A stretch of DNA of 64,000 bases from Zopfochytrium polystomum (Eukaryota > Chytridiomycota > Chytridiomycetes > Chytridiales > Chytridiaceae), in NCBI GenBank assembly GCA_025765615.1, contig JAIVFJ010000045.1, forward strand, positions 124,001 through 188,000. The letters are read 5' to 3'. Below the pieces are notes generated by a model. It saw nothing but the letters and a program-made list of their open reading frames with translations, was not told the origin of the DNA and made no database searches. The translations under genes and the position numbers were made by a program. Shown piece after piece: positions 33,624 to 44,456 of this stretch. Position 1 is the first letter of the stretch; every line of letters starts with the position of its first letter.

Positions 33624-35454
33624 TTACAAACCTTCAGTGCTTGCATACGAACTCGATACGCCCACGGTTGTGGCTTCAAAAGCGTTTCTTTCGCCGTCTT
33701 TTCTCAAGAAAACACGCCCGTCCGCACGCCCATGGGTGTCTCCGACGACGAGCATTCTCCCCACGTCCGACGGGCTCCCTGCCAGGGAAAGACCCAACGC
33801 TCGTTGAACCGATGCAGACGGCGACGCAGAACCGGAAACGGTGACTTCCTTTGTCGCTCGAGGTTTGGCAACGGCACCCTGCGGCGGCGCGCCCACAACC
33901 ATTTGGCGGAGAAACGCCGTCCGATTCGTTACGCCCTGTGCATTTGCGCGGAAGTGGCGCGTCCGCGCGAGGTGGGTGAGGGTGGAAGCAGGGATTGCAG
34001 GGCCAATAATCGGTGGTGACAATACGGCTGTGGCTGTCAGAGACTTAGTTCCGGCGTTTGGACGAGTGTTGGGTGTGTGGTGCATCGGTTCCTTTCGGCG
34101 ATACGATCCGTCATGCTGGTGACGATGCCTGTGCTGGCGGTGGGCGGGTGCCGCTTTGGGAGCGGCGAACGGACGAGTGGACGCAAACTGCAAGCGGACC
34201 TCTGTCTCGTGCCGCAGGTTCCGCAGGATCCGCTCGTGCTCCTGTAGACGTCGTTGCTCGGCGCTGTTGCGACTTCCCGGTTGACGCTGTTGGAGGCTCC
34301 TTCTAGCCGTGTTGTTTCCAGCCTCTGGTTGAGCTTCTCCGCTGGTCCATTCCAAGTCGGTGTGATCCGTGGACCGCGTCAATGCCCCGCGGGCGCTTCC
34401 AGTGCAAGGAAATACGGCCAGATGCTTCAATCCAGCTCGGCTGGTTTCGATCTCTGCTTTCGTCATCAATGGCGCGCACTGATCGACGGCCAGCTTGGCG
34501 TTGAGTTCCTTCCTCTGACGATCCTTGGAATCCGAAGAGCGCCAAATTAGGCACCGCAACTCCGCCCGCTTCAGCCGCGCGGAGGGGTACGGACTTGGAC
34601 GCGACAAGCCCCAGAGGATGGGAAGGTGGCGTCTCGCGGAAGGGCACTGAATCGAAGCGCGCCCTTGGCGAACCAGGACGCGCTGTGCGTCTGCCAGCCA
34701 ATCCCGCAACCAACCCGGGCCCGGCGCTCCGCGCCCGCCGTCGGGCACCGCGTGCCGACTCCGGCCGCACGCCGGTGCTCCGTATGACGCCCGGCGCGTC
34801 GCCATCCCCACCCACCTCCCTATCCGCGGGCTCGACAAACCTCGCGCCGTCCTCCGTCGCCGACGCGACCGACTGCCCGCTGCCTGCCCAGCGGTCGTCT
34901 CCGTCAGCCCCATCGCCGTCCCCGTCATCGCCGCCCGCGCTCTCCGCCACAAAGCCTCCACCAGACGATTCGGCAGACCCAGATGGCGATCTTGCTGACG
35001 CGTTTCGCCACTGCTGACTGTGCGACACCATGCGCTGCTGTAGGTGCGCGAGGATCGCTGCGGCCGACGCCATGTCGTCCGCGTCTTCTGTGGAGGGCAC
35101 GACGGACGCCGCGGGTTGCAGATGTTCCTGTTGCGGCGGACGCGTGGTCAATGGCTTGCTGTTGTTGGAGGGAGCCAGGCTGCGGCGGCGGGTTGAGACG
35201 AGCGTGTCGCGCCGTGGTGGGGTTGTTGGCGTCACGATGCTGGTTTTGAGGGATATGGCGGTGATGCTGGACGTTGGGGATAGGTGGGCGGAAGACGGGC
35301 TTGGTGGCATGCGGAGTGATGTTCCAGCCGTCGAGCCTCTCGGGGAGAACGAGATTGCGGTTGATGATTGCAGCTGTGGAGGTAAGGGTGCAGCCGCGGC
35401 CATAAGCGAGTGCTGCGACTGCTGCTGTTCTCGCAGGTGCTGCTGCTGGTCCAT
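33624..35454 (-). CDS. large disordered protein, unrecognised
   Basis: Starts MDQQQHLREQQQSQHSLMAA (ATG 35454) and runs about 600 residues of Ser/Pro/Arg/Gln-rich sequence with little hydrophobic core. A possible short helix reads DDMASAAAILAHLQQRMVSH. Basic, Arg-rich tracts lie in the middle, and the end reads GRMLVVGDTHGRADGRVFLR to SSSYASTEGL. One extra base near 34545 (NLALF to SDSKDRQRKELN) is needed to join the two halves into one frame. GC content and codon use fit the active genes rather than the surrounding relic DNA. Function unknown; a nuclear or signalling scaffold would be a guess. Confidence 0.4.
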
Positions 35455-36119
35455 CGTCGTGCGTCGAGAGTAACCTGCAGCACGAGGAGACGACGAGCCG
35501 GTTTGTCGAAACTGAAAACCAACGTGGCCGGATCAGACAAGACACGTCACCAACAAACCCATCCCGACCTTAGACTATTGCCAGCTCCCGGACCGCGCAA
35601 ATGGACGGCCCAGCCTCCCCTCAACGGCATCGAGTTTCAACGCCGATCGGATCCCGGACCCGCCTGGCTGGCTGCCACGTTCCGCCGAAGGTGCTCGCTA
35701 TAGCCATCGCAAGCGTACCGTGCTGCTGCCCGCTCACGCCGATCCCCGAGCTACCCTCCGCCCACCGGGACCCACTCTTTGCTGGGTTACGCAGCGTCTG
35801 CTTACTATGACGCGACGGTTAGGGCCCTTGACGCTCTGCGGTGGATTTTCCTCAACGCCGTGGGGCCACCGGTCGACGAAGTTAGGGCACATGCGCCCGA
35901 CGCTCTGGCGAAGGTGGACGTTTTCCTGTTCAATTGTTCTTCTCGATTTCTTCGCTCATCGTGGAGGACCTATTTTGTTCCTCTGGTTGTTTCACAGGCA
36001 AGCGTTTGAAAGAGGTTTTGTTAATTCTCCCTTTGGATCTAATCAATAGAGTATGGACTCCTGTATGACGTTGGTACTCTTGAGTCCAACACCAGGCACC
36101 CACTGCTCCTCCTATAATC
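35455..36119. other. intergenic with a possible HNH-family remnant
   Basis: Promoter side of the disordered-protein gene. From about 35935 a weak remnant of the HNH downstream region appears (FFAHRGGP). A stretch near 36007-36058 is similar at nucleotide level to 30775-30840, the sequence after HNH copy 1. Confidence 0.35.
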
Positions 36120-36336
36120 AGCCCCTCTTCATCGGAAAATGGCGGTGCATCCTCAGCCAGCTATTTTGTACATTGAAGTCCTCGAGCTCGTTGCTCGGAT
36201 TGTACGAATGCGAGAGGCTGCCGGATTGTTCGAAGACGATGACCTGGACGAAGAGGTTGATGAAGTCAGCTTCTCCGACTGCGGTGGTATTCAAAGGTAT
36301 TTCCAGTCCAAAAGCTCGGAACTTAATCAATCCTAA
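36120..36336 (+). pseudogene. HNH-family N-module fragment, copy 4
   Basis: Reads PAILYIEVLELVARIVRMRE followed by AAGLFEDDDLDEEVDEV and then diverges to a stop at 36334-36336. It is the best-preserved version of the module and shows CGA where copy 2 has TGA. No HNH core follows before the next gene, so it is treated as a partial copy; a short functional protein cannot be excluded. Confidence 0.45.
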
Positions 36337-36610
36337 CTACCGACCATTTGGCCCCGATTGTACGATATTTCGGCGAGGAAAAGAATCTCGCTTTTGGCAG
36401 CTATGAAGCCCTGCATTTTTTTTTACGGTATTTCTAGCAAAAATATATCTGCTTGCTTGCACGAGAAGTTGAGCTTGTGTTGCGGAATTTGCTTTTGGCC
36501 CTTCGATATACAGTAATAAAATAGTCGTCGCGCAATGCCAAGTGGGATGCGCTGCGGCTGTTGAAGTGGCGCAAACTTCGGTTTGACTTTGTCTTCGGGT
36601 CAAACTATTA

Positions 36611-38642
36611 TGTCGGACAAAATCCGTCCAGACGGCAAGACCGATATGGCCCACCAGAGGCTGCGTCGAGGTGCCAACGCAAAGGGTAAGATACCCCCAT
36701 CGCGCACCAACCCTTGTAGCTAGTGGGGCGTCTCTTCTCGGTTCATTTATTGATGAACTGGTCTCGCCTTCCACCGCTCTCTTCTCGTAATCCCTCCCTT
36801 TCCCTGGCCGTCGCAAGATACCCTCAGAAACAGGCAACTCTTAACTCTCGAGTTTCCTGCAGACCACCGACTCCTCAAAGATCCTGCCGCGCGAGGTAGC
36901 TTATGTGGGAGATTCTACGCGCTCGTCCTTCCCCGATGAGATCGATCGGCAACTTCAGCAGATCGACTTGCTCTGCCGACAGTCCATCAAATCTGGGGAC
37001 CTCGGGAAGGCACTCGACAGTGCGGTGGCCATGTACAAAATGAAGCCAGATTCTTCCAAGGTGGTGTACTCCCTTGGATGCCCTCTCCTCCAAAGGATCC
37101 GTGCTGGATCTGCATCATTTTTGTAACACTGCTTATGATAGGGTTATCTTCGGGCATGCCAGATCTTTTATGCAAAGGAGATGTTCGACGCAGCCGCCAA
37201 AATCCTGAATATCGGGATGAAGAGGGTCTCGCCGTCGGACCCAAATCACAAGGTAAAATATCAATTACATCACTGACCCCATCCAGTTTGACAAAGTGTT
37301 CTCTGGCAGCGTTTGGCTGCGCTAAAAGGAGAGCTTGAGAATCACAAAAAACCCAAGACAGAGAAGGCAGTGGACGCAAAACCGGCTCAACAGCCAACAA
37401 CGCAGAAAGGTGTTTTCGGCCGCCACGCGCTTCCGCCATGAAGTGTTCAGAATGATCCTCTTCTGCTTCCGCTTCGAGAACGGTGTAAGTGCCTTCGTCT
37501 CTCGAAGACTTTCCGTCACTTTGCGAGCTGCGACAGCCTCCTCTGGACCGCTGTCGACGCCGGCGAGGACGGCTTTCGACTTAACGACAAGGCGCTGGTC
37601 GGTTTGCTCGGTCGCGGTGGTCGTGCCATGCAGGAGCTGAACATATTGAGAGGGAGCAAGCTGACCAGAACCATCCTTCGGCCGCTAGTGGCGGCCAAGT
37701 GCCGTCTGCGATCGGTCGCCCTCACGGAAAACAACAAAATCAATCCTGTCGACTTGGTGAACGCTTTGGTGGCATGTGGAGGCAGCTCTCTTGAAACGCT
37801 GAACCTCTCGAGCAGCAACGTGGTCGACGCAGCGGCAAAGATTATCGTCGGCAAATTCAACGCGTTGAAGCATTTGGTCCTCTCGCGATGCTCTTTGCTG
37901 ACAGATGACTGTTTCAATGGTGTAACGGTTGTGTCGGCTCTAGAGTCTCTGGATATATCGTTCACGTCGATAGGAAATAAGGGAATGGCCTCTTTAGTTC
38001 CAACATTCGCAAACAGCTTACGCTCGCTGGACGTGTCTGGCTGTGCATCAATCTCTGATCAGAGCGTCGCTCTCTGGCGCAAGCTCGAGCTCCTTGAAGT
38101 CCTTCGCTTCAGTCGCACCAATTCGGCGTCCAACAGACTAGCGTTCGAGAACAGTCTGCTGCACCCTCGCCGGCGCGTGTAGCAATATTCGCATCTTTTC
38201 GGCCGACAGTCTTCCCTGCTTCAGCGCTTCGTGCCTTCAGGCCCTCAGCGGCCTCTGCAGAAACCTGGAGGAGATTTCTCTGTCGAATTGTGCTGGCGTG
38301 TCGGACGACGCTGTTGCGTTGCTCGCAAAGCGCTGCAAAAACCTGAAGAGGGTGCGCCTCGGCGGCTGTCCCGGCGTCTCGGACACTGGCTTTGGGGCTT
38401 TGATCGCATCAGCAGCAGAACTGTCTCTGCTCGACGCGTCCAACAATAGTCGCATTACCGATGGCCTGCTATTTGTAATCGCAGCGGAAGGGGGTTCTCT
38501 TGAAGAACTTTACCTTTCAAATACTCCAAACATTACGGGCCAAGGTCTCGTTGCAATGGCTGAGCTGAAGGACTGCAAAGTCGATGGGGCAGAAGACGCT
38601 GAAGGTTTTGAACGTCGACTTCTGCACTGGTATGAGGAATGA
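36611..38642 (+). CDS. TPR / F-box / leucine-rich-repeat protein (Dia2/Pof3-like)
   Basis: Likely substrate receptor of an SCF ubiquitin ligase. The start MSDKIRPDGKTDMAHQ (ATG 36611) leads to a TPR-like segment (QSIKSGDLGKALDSAVAMYK ... RACQIFYAKEMFDAAAKILN). A charged linker follows, then an F-box start ALPPEVFRMILFC with FRHFASCDSLLWTAVDAGED. At least eight leucine-rich repeats of the cysteine-containing type follow (SLETLNLSSSNVVDAAAKII; KHLVLSRCSLLTDDCF; NLEEISLSNCAGVSDDAV; RVRLGGCPGVSDTGF), ending RRLLHWYEE. TPR then F-box then LRR is the arrangement of yeast Dia2 and fission-yeast Pof3, which act in replication-fork and genome maintenance; assignment by architecture. One-base offsets occur at a GGG beside the first donor, in the F-box near 37480 and near 38155. 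Confidence 0.7.
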
Positions 38643-38799
38643 GCAGGCCAAACGACTGAAAGAGTTGCTGCCAAAGACAATGGTACACACACGCCTCTCC
38701 TAATAAAGTGGCTCTCGGTGATTGAATTACAGAGTCTGACTGTATTGATGACCATGCAGCTTAAAAGTCGAAGTGTAGACGAAGGCACTCAAGCAGGTA

Positions 38800-39196
38800 T
38801 CAAAGGAACTTGAGATCGTCGAAGTCGTCGTCAAAGTCCTGATGTTGAAGAAGAGTCGTTAGGATCGATCAAAAGCATCCCGATGCCCTTGTACTCAACG
38901 ATTGAAGAACTCCTTATCGACGATCTTCTCGTGCGGAGCCTGTCCCTTCCGGTAGCCTTGCGGCTCCTCGCGCTCGTCTCCCGCAAGCAGGTGCGCCGCC
39001 GCCCCTCCTCGTGACGGAGTCTGGTTCAGAGCCGCCGCGACTTGGTCTGTCATTAATGTACTGGAGAGTCTCCTCATCCATTCCATCGTAGCCGAATTCG
39101 TCCTGGGAAAACGGTTTCCATTAGGATCGACGAGGTATTGCGATGCGCTGTCCAGTGTGGGTGCCTTGGCCACCGTTGCCTCACCATTGATGACAT
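38800..39196 (-). CDS. CSN9: CSN9-like (COP9 signalosome subunit 9) small acidic protein
   Basis: Short protein of roughly 85 residues. Exon 1 is MSSM (39196-39185). After an intron with acceptor TTTTCCCAG, the second exon reads DEFGYDGMDEETLQYINDR. The third part reads DEREEPQGYRKGQAPHEKIV and DKEFFN, and the last exon DFDDDFDDLKFL with a stop at 38802-38800. The ending EK.V...FFNDF.D.FDD is the signature of CSN9/COPS9, the smallest COP9 signalosome subunit, which binds CSN3-CSN5-CSN6. Two one-base offsets are required (near 39030 and at the final junction), so the middle is uncertain. It starts 29 bases after the GPN2 stop on the same strand. Confidence 0.5.
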
Positions 39197-39225
39197 CGAT
39201 GACTTGGTAAAAAAACAATGGATTT

Positions 39226-40502
39226 TCAGAGATCATATCGTTCTTGAATATCGGCCAAGTCCCTCAGGTAGGAGGAATCCACCGCGGCCACACTTTCAAG
39301 CACCATCTCCGCCGTTGAACCTGCGCTTCCAAACGCGTACCCGATGGCTTTGTCAATCGCCCTCACAAGACGGAGCATACTCTCCTTCTCCTCCACAGCC
39401 AGAGTCAGAAACCCCACCAAACTGAACTCCTCAACCAGCTCACACAAGGCTCGGTTAAGCTTGCCGAGGCGCTTCGGAAATGAGCGATCGCTTTCTAGCC
39501 GGTCCAGAAGGTGTGAGAGGTCTTGCACCTCGGTAAAGAAGTCGAGATTAAATGCTGGAAGAAGTATGAAAAAGTGTGAATGGTAATTATTTTTTTGATT
39601 GGCCGATAAGCAGACCTAGTTTGCCGTAAGAGGGAAGTAGGTCGATTTTCGAAAGGACGTTCAAGTGGGGAAGCTCCAGCTGAATCATGGTCTTAAGTGA
39701 CAATATTAACGCAGCAACGTATTTGAACGGGTCTGTGCAAAGATGAGCGTCAACCATATGGACGACGCATATCTTCAGTTGAATGCACAAAAGCAAAGGG
39801 TGAAATCAGTATTGAAAGAAACATGAACTAAACTAGTAGCCCTACCCGAAAGCCATTTTTCTCAAACCAAGCAAGGATGTTCCTCATTGAAGAGTGATGC
39901 GTGTACAACTCCACTTGACCGGGACAGTCGATTATTAAGAATTTGTCTGGAAGGCACAGAAAGCCACGACCGCTGGTTAATCAGCGTTCCTTGGGCATTC
40001 TGCAGCAAAACTAACCATCGAGGGAATCCAGCTTGGATTTCAACCATTCGAGATTGTTTTCGAGGTACTCCATGCAGTATATCAGCCCTGATGTCGTCGC
40101 GAGTGTCAGAGTCGAGCTTGACAAGAGCGACCAACCCACCTACCACCGTTGGGCCCAAGGCTGAACTCGGTCATGACGTCGTCCAGAGTAATGAGCTCGC
40201 AGATATTTACATCGGTGGGATAACTGGATGCGGAGGAGTCCAAAACGAGAAACGTGAGATCAGGAGGCGAAGAGATCAACGGCTTACGGCAACGCATCGT
40301 TGGCAGGATCCAGGTTGATGTTCGCGCACGGCCTGGTGAAAATACGAGTCGATGGATGCATTACGGAAATATTCTCGCAGATCTCTGCAGGAGAGTTTGG
40401 ATCTACTTACCTCTTGATGGCGGTGAGGAACTGTTGGAGACCATGGCACGCGGTGGTCTTGCCGGAGCCAGGGGGTCCAACAAGCACACAGCCAAATCGC
40501 AT
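39226..40502 (-). CDS. GPN2: GPN-loop GTPase 2
   Basis: Essential GTPase for nuclear import and assembly of RNA polymerase II. Seen in order: [17 protein letters not shown] (P-loop, from ATG 40502), [27 protein letters not shown] and LGPNGG (the GPN loop), [39 protein letters not shown] (switch/DxPGQ), [30 protein letters not shown] (NKxD equivalent), and the C-terminal half to [11 protein letters not shown] with stop at 39226. About six exons, all joining in phase. The C-terminal helix-rich part and its length fit GPN2 rather than GPN1 or GPN3. It shares a 108-base divergent promoter with SFT2. Confidence 0.93.
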
Positions 40503-40610
40503 TGCGCACAGGTGGAACTTGTTCTCGAAAATCCTTGCCACAAACAAGACACCCACGATCTGCGTCCATCCCCTTCGCCGCTTCGATACGACCAGGCTGG
40601 ATCCACCACG
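40503..40610. promoter_or_regulatory. bidirectional promoter, GPN2 / SFT2
   Basis: Only 108 bases separate the two divergent start codons (40502 minus, 40611 plus). No TATA box is visible. Both 5' untranslated regions must fit here or overlap the opposite gene. Confidence 0.5.
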
Positions 40611-41650
40611 ATGAACGACGCAGAGAGAAACTTTCAGAACTCGCTGAACTCTTTCAACATGTCATCCAACGTGAGCGGCAGCGGGAGTGGCTCTGGAGGC
40701 TTCGGATCTTCCGTCTCAAACTTCTTTTCCCGCTGGAGCGGGCGGCGCCGCATCCGGCGGCACCACGACGTCAACCGGCAGCGATGGACCTCTTGCCTCA
40801 CTGATGGGCACCGTCCGATCTACGACGCAGAATGTCGCATCGTCCCTTGGTCTGGCACCGTCCAGCCACCCCTCAAGAGGATGAGTACTGCGGACTGACC
40901 TATTTTCAGGTAAAGAGACGTTGTCATCCCCAAAATTCAACGTCTGACTTTTCATTATCAGCGGGTTGTTGGGTTTGTTTTGACCTTTGGACTCGCGGCA
41001 TTCTGCTTCATGGTGTCGTTTATATCCTTGCCACTGGTCCTGATTTCCCCGACAAAATTTGCCACAACCTTTTCCCTCGGAAGCTGTGGGTACTTCGCTG
41101 GCTCAACAAGAATCACTCATCCGCTGCTCTGTAGTGCTTGCATCAAGTAGCTTCGCCCTCATTAGAGGGCCGCGCAGTTACTTGAAGGATCTCATGCTCC
41201 GAGAACGGCTTCCGTGGACGGCAGCGTATTTCGGATCACTGCTGTTGACCTTATACTTTTCCCTTGTGGTATGATTGTAAGTCTTGAGCGGACTTCATTG
41301 CTAAAATCAACCCGCAGGCGCACACGTACATTTTTACCATACTATCATCGATTGTCCAACTGATAGCTCTATGTTGGTTTTTCGCATCCTATGTGCCAGG
41401 AGGAACTGGTATGTTGGCCCGTTGGTTGTACTTTTTGCAGAATCTCACAACTCAGCCTCAGTCTTACCCTGAAATTCCGAAACAATAGCGGGGCTCTCGG
41501 TATGTAGAATATTCCGCATTCCATGCTGTTCCCTTCTATTTTTCCCTGGTTTCTTTTTTTTTTATCGAGGTCTAACTTGACCCGCCTACCACGTCACAGT
41601 TTTTCACGTCAATGTTCTCGTCCTCGCGCCCAGTTTCGCTGCCCGTCTGA
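40611..41650 (+). CDS. SFT2: Golgi transport protein SFT2
   Basis: Four-helix membrane protein helping endosome/late-Golgi vesicle fusion. The start [20 protein letters not shown] (ATG 40611) is followed by a Gly/Ser-rich cytosolic part with FFSRW and [10 protein letters not shown]. Exons 40962-41085, 41135-41268, 41318-41408, 41489-41499 and 41600-41650 then join cleanly. They give helices [47 protein letters not shown] with [14 protein letters not shown], then [14 protein letters not shown] and [20 protein letters not shown] with the closing SYVPGG motif. KFA..F.LG, GP..YLK and RLP are SFT2 landmarks. Two single extra bases in exon 1 (a GGG near 40740 and near 40862) break its frame as written. 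Introns are as short as 49 bases, and one exon is only 11 bases. Confidence 0.88.
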
Positions 41651-42224
41651 GCGCGCCCTCTTGGCGAGAGAGGGGTGGGTAGGATGGAGGGGTGGTGCGC
41701 GCGCGTGTGTCGGTGGGTGGGTGGTCGGAATGGGGGCGTTACTGGTAGTTAGAATTGTCTCGGATGGAAAGGGGCTGGTCGAGCGAGCGAGTCACGGGGT
41801 TGAAACTAATGAGCAGTTCTGTCTGTCTGTCTGACCGTCTGCCAGCCTCCTTTCCAGAAAATGCGAGAATTTTGAAGGAAAAAAAAGGAAAAAAGAACGA
41901 TTCAATTCCAACTCCGACCTGTGGCGGGCCCACATATAACCGACTGGGCAGGCGCACCTCCCCCACTCCTCCTCCCGCCGTTTTGATAGCCAGTCGTTGG
42001 AAAGCTCCCCACTCCCACTCTCACTCTGCTCGTGATATATTCCTCTCGATATTCCTTACACCATTCTCCTCCTCATTCGGCGCTCTGTGGTCAGCCTCAT
42101 AGGTCAAGACGCGTGTTGCCTAGAAGTCCTTTTCTTTTTTGGTGACGGAAAGCGCTGGTATCACGTCGCCCAGTAGAGCCTTACTTTAGAAAAGATTCCT
42201 CCTTCCTACTTTCCATTGCCACAC
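41651..42224. other. intergenic, promoter of forkhead gene
   Basis: Includes a G/T-rich tract near 41695-41740 and a short CTGT array at 41818-41833. No coding sequence recognised. It precedes the forkhead start at 42225. Confidence 0.4.
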
Positions 42225-44079
42225 ATGTTCCTAGAAGTTGCGAAGGATCACTCGTTTTGGAACGAGCCTCTGTTGCAACCAGAGTCTCCTTGCACAGATG
42301 GTATGTGATGTGACTTACGATATTCGCAATCTAGCAATCACTTACCACACTGCAGGCGTCAGTTTCGAATTCCAGGGACGAAGCATACCAGAAGACCCAG
42401 TGATCTTCGACCTCGATATGCTGCCTCTTCCTCCCGGCTTTCACATCCAGAACGACCCACTGCTGAGGTCACAGCAGCGCAGGAGCGCCTTTCGACCTGG
42501 CCCTATTTGCACAAGTCCTCTGTTCAATGCGGCATTTGCTTCACTACCGACGCCCATCTCGCCAGCCGAGCATTTCTTTGATCAAGCAATCGTTGTAAAA
42601 AGATCACCAAGCCCGCCCCCGCACGTTCCACCAGCTGCTGAGTCGTCAGACGAGCCAGCACCTATCATTGTCGATAGCGACTCCGACAGTTCACCGCCTC
42701 GACCGTCCACGGCTTCCTCCTCAAAGACTTTGAAACGGGCTCGCGATGCAAGTGTTACTGACGGAGATCGCACGCGCCGCTTCACCAAAAAACTTCGCAA
42801 GACTGGAGAGTCTGTTGACTCGAAAGACCCCAAGTACGTTCTCACACCGCAAGTCGTGGAAGACGGTGACAAGCGATACTGCCGTGTGTTTCGCAGACCG
42901 CCCGTAAGTGGAGAACTTTGTGCAGGCCTGCAAATAATTCTGAATAATTATGCCTCCAAAAGGTCTCTTACGCCGATCTGATCACCTATGCGATCGCGCA
43001 ATCACCGGAGAAGAAATTGAAGCTTTGTTCGATTTACCAGTTCCTCAACGAAACCTTTGGTTACTTCAAGTTCCATCCAGGAAAACGTGGTTGGGAAGTA
43101 AGTTCTCACAATCTGGTACAATTACTTGCTCACAAACAAACAATTTATTTCCCTGTAGAACTCTATTAGACATAACTTATCAATGAAGAGCAAGGGCCGG
43201 TTTTTGAAGATTAAGGAGAATAATGACTCCGAAAAAGGCTCCTTTTGGCACCTTAATACGGAAGAAAACCAGTTCAGACTCGCTATGGAGAGTGCATTGG
43301 AAACAAGCGAGAAGCTCGAGTCGTGGGTTGGCATTGTTTACTACGAGCTCTACCCCGACGAGGTTCCAGCATTGGACAGCGTCATCTTTCGTGAAGAGGA
43401 TCGCCACTACTTGAACCGTCTGTTCATCTTCGAGCAAGGCCATCCAACCAAGTTTGTACCACAAGACTGGGATTCACTCATTCGCAAGAAGTCTGCGACG
43501 GATTTCAGCTCAATGCTGGATGCGGGTTCAGTGCGCCTCCGTCCACCACCTTACCGTAATCTAAACGCCATAGTTTCGGGAGGTGAAGAGACCGGCTTTG
43601 AGGAAACTCCCATTCGCCGACACTCGCGACCCGCTGCCTGCAAAGGCAAATCGACCGCTTCGCGGGCTCGCGCATCTCGCAAGACAGCTTCCTGCAAAAC
43701 GCAGCTGCCTGAAGCCCGAACAGATTTTGATGCTATCTCGACCTACAGCCCCATTGCCGCTCTCGCCCAATTGTCCAGCAGTGAAGTCCACTTGTCCAGC
43801 GGCGAAGACCAGCAAGCTCCAATGGACGACTCGGCCAGCACAAGCTGCGACTCGGACACCTCCCTCGGCGAAATTGAAATATGGGGCAACTCGCGGTACG
43901 TATCGTTCCGTCGCAAGCCTAAGCGAATCGATTACGACGACTTGTTCGCTCCCAATGCCGCGACGGTCCCTGAGCGGCCGAACCCCAGCGCCGACGCGCG
44001 CAAACTCGGAGACGCCTTCGATGAACTCGCTCTTTTCGGACGACGACGGAAGTCGGTCCACGCCGTCCCTGCTCTTTGA
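42225..44079 (+). CDS. forkhead-domain transcription factor
   Basis: Nuclear DNA-binding regulator. Exons are 42225-42300 (MFLEVAKDHSFWNEPLL), 42356-42903, 42963-43097 and 43159 onward. The winged-helix domain spans the last three: RPPVSYADLITYAIAQSPEK, LCSIYQFLNETFGYF, GWENSIRHNLSM (recognition helix, split by an intron after GWE), then KGSFWHL. N-terminal sequence is Ser/Pro/Asp-rich with SDEPAPIIVDSDSDSS (resembling a SUMO-interacting motif) and a basic RRFTKKLRK stretch. After the domain are Ser-rich and acidic parts. The frame as written stops at 44079; an alternative frame from about 44000 ends SFVNMSNLDLERLIADPSV to FYPWFD at 44203 and looks more like an acidic activation region, so an indel near the end is likely. 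The target pathway cannot be told. Confidence 0.92.
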
Positions 44080-44456
44080 CCAGCACCACCTCAACGACGG
44101 AATGGCATTCTCCTTTGTAAACATGTCGAACTTGGATCTTGAACGCTTGATTGCCGACCCATCCGTTCCGACCGATTGCACTTTCTACCCTTGGTTCGAT
44201 TAATTAGCATCCTCGAGTTGATCAGCACTGTTAACCCCCCAACCGTCTCTCTTCCTTCGTACCCTACCTTTATTGTAATGGACACTTGTTTAATGACGCC
44301 GAAGTAAATTATCGCAGCCATAGACGAATAGAATCTGAGTGTTGAAGATTCCGAAGCTAATAAAAAAAAAATAATTGAGCACCATCACCTTCTCTTCACT
44401 TCTTTGAACGCACGAAATAAACTGACAAGCCAAACTTGAAACACGTCTATTCAAAA

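Noticed and set aside
38298..38455. Minus-strand and alternative-frame ORFs over the LRR region
   Set aside because: They shadow the leucine-rich repeats, which read clearly in the chosen frame.
41086..41134. Reading through CGYFAGSTR as part of SFT2
   Set aside because: Treating it as a 49-base intron restores the conserved [12 protein letters not shown] segment of the family.
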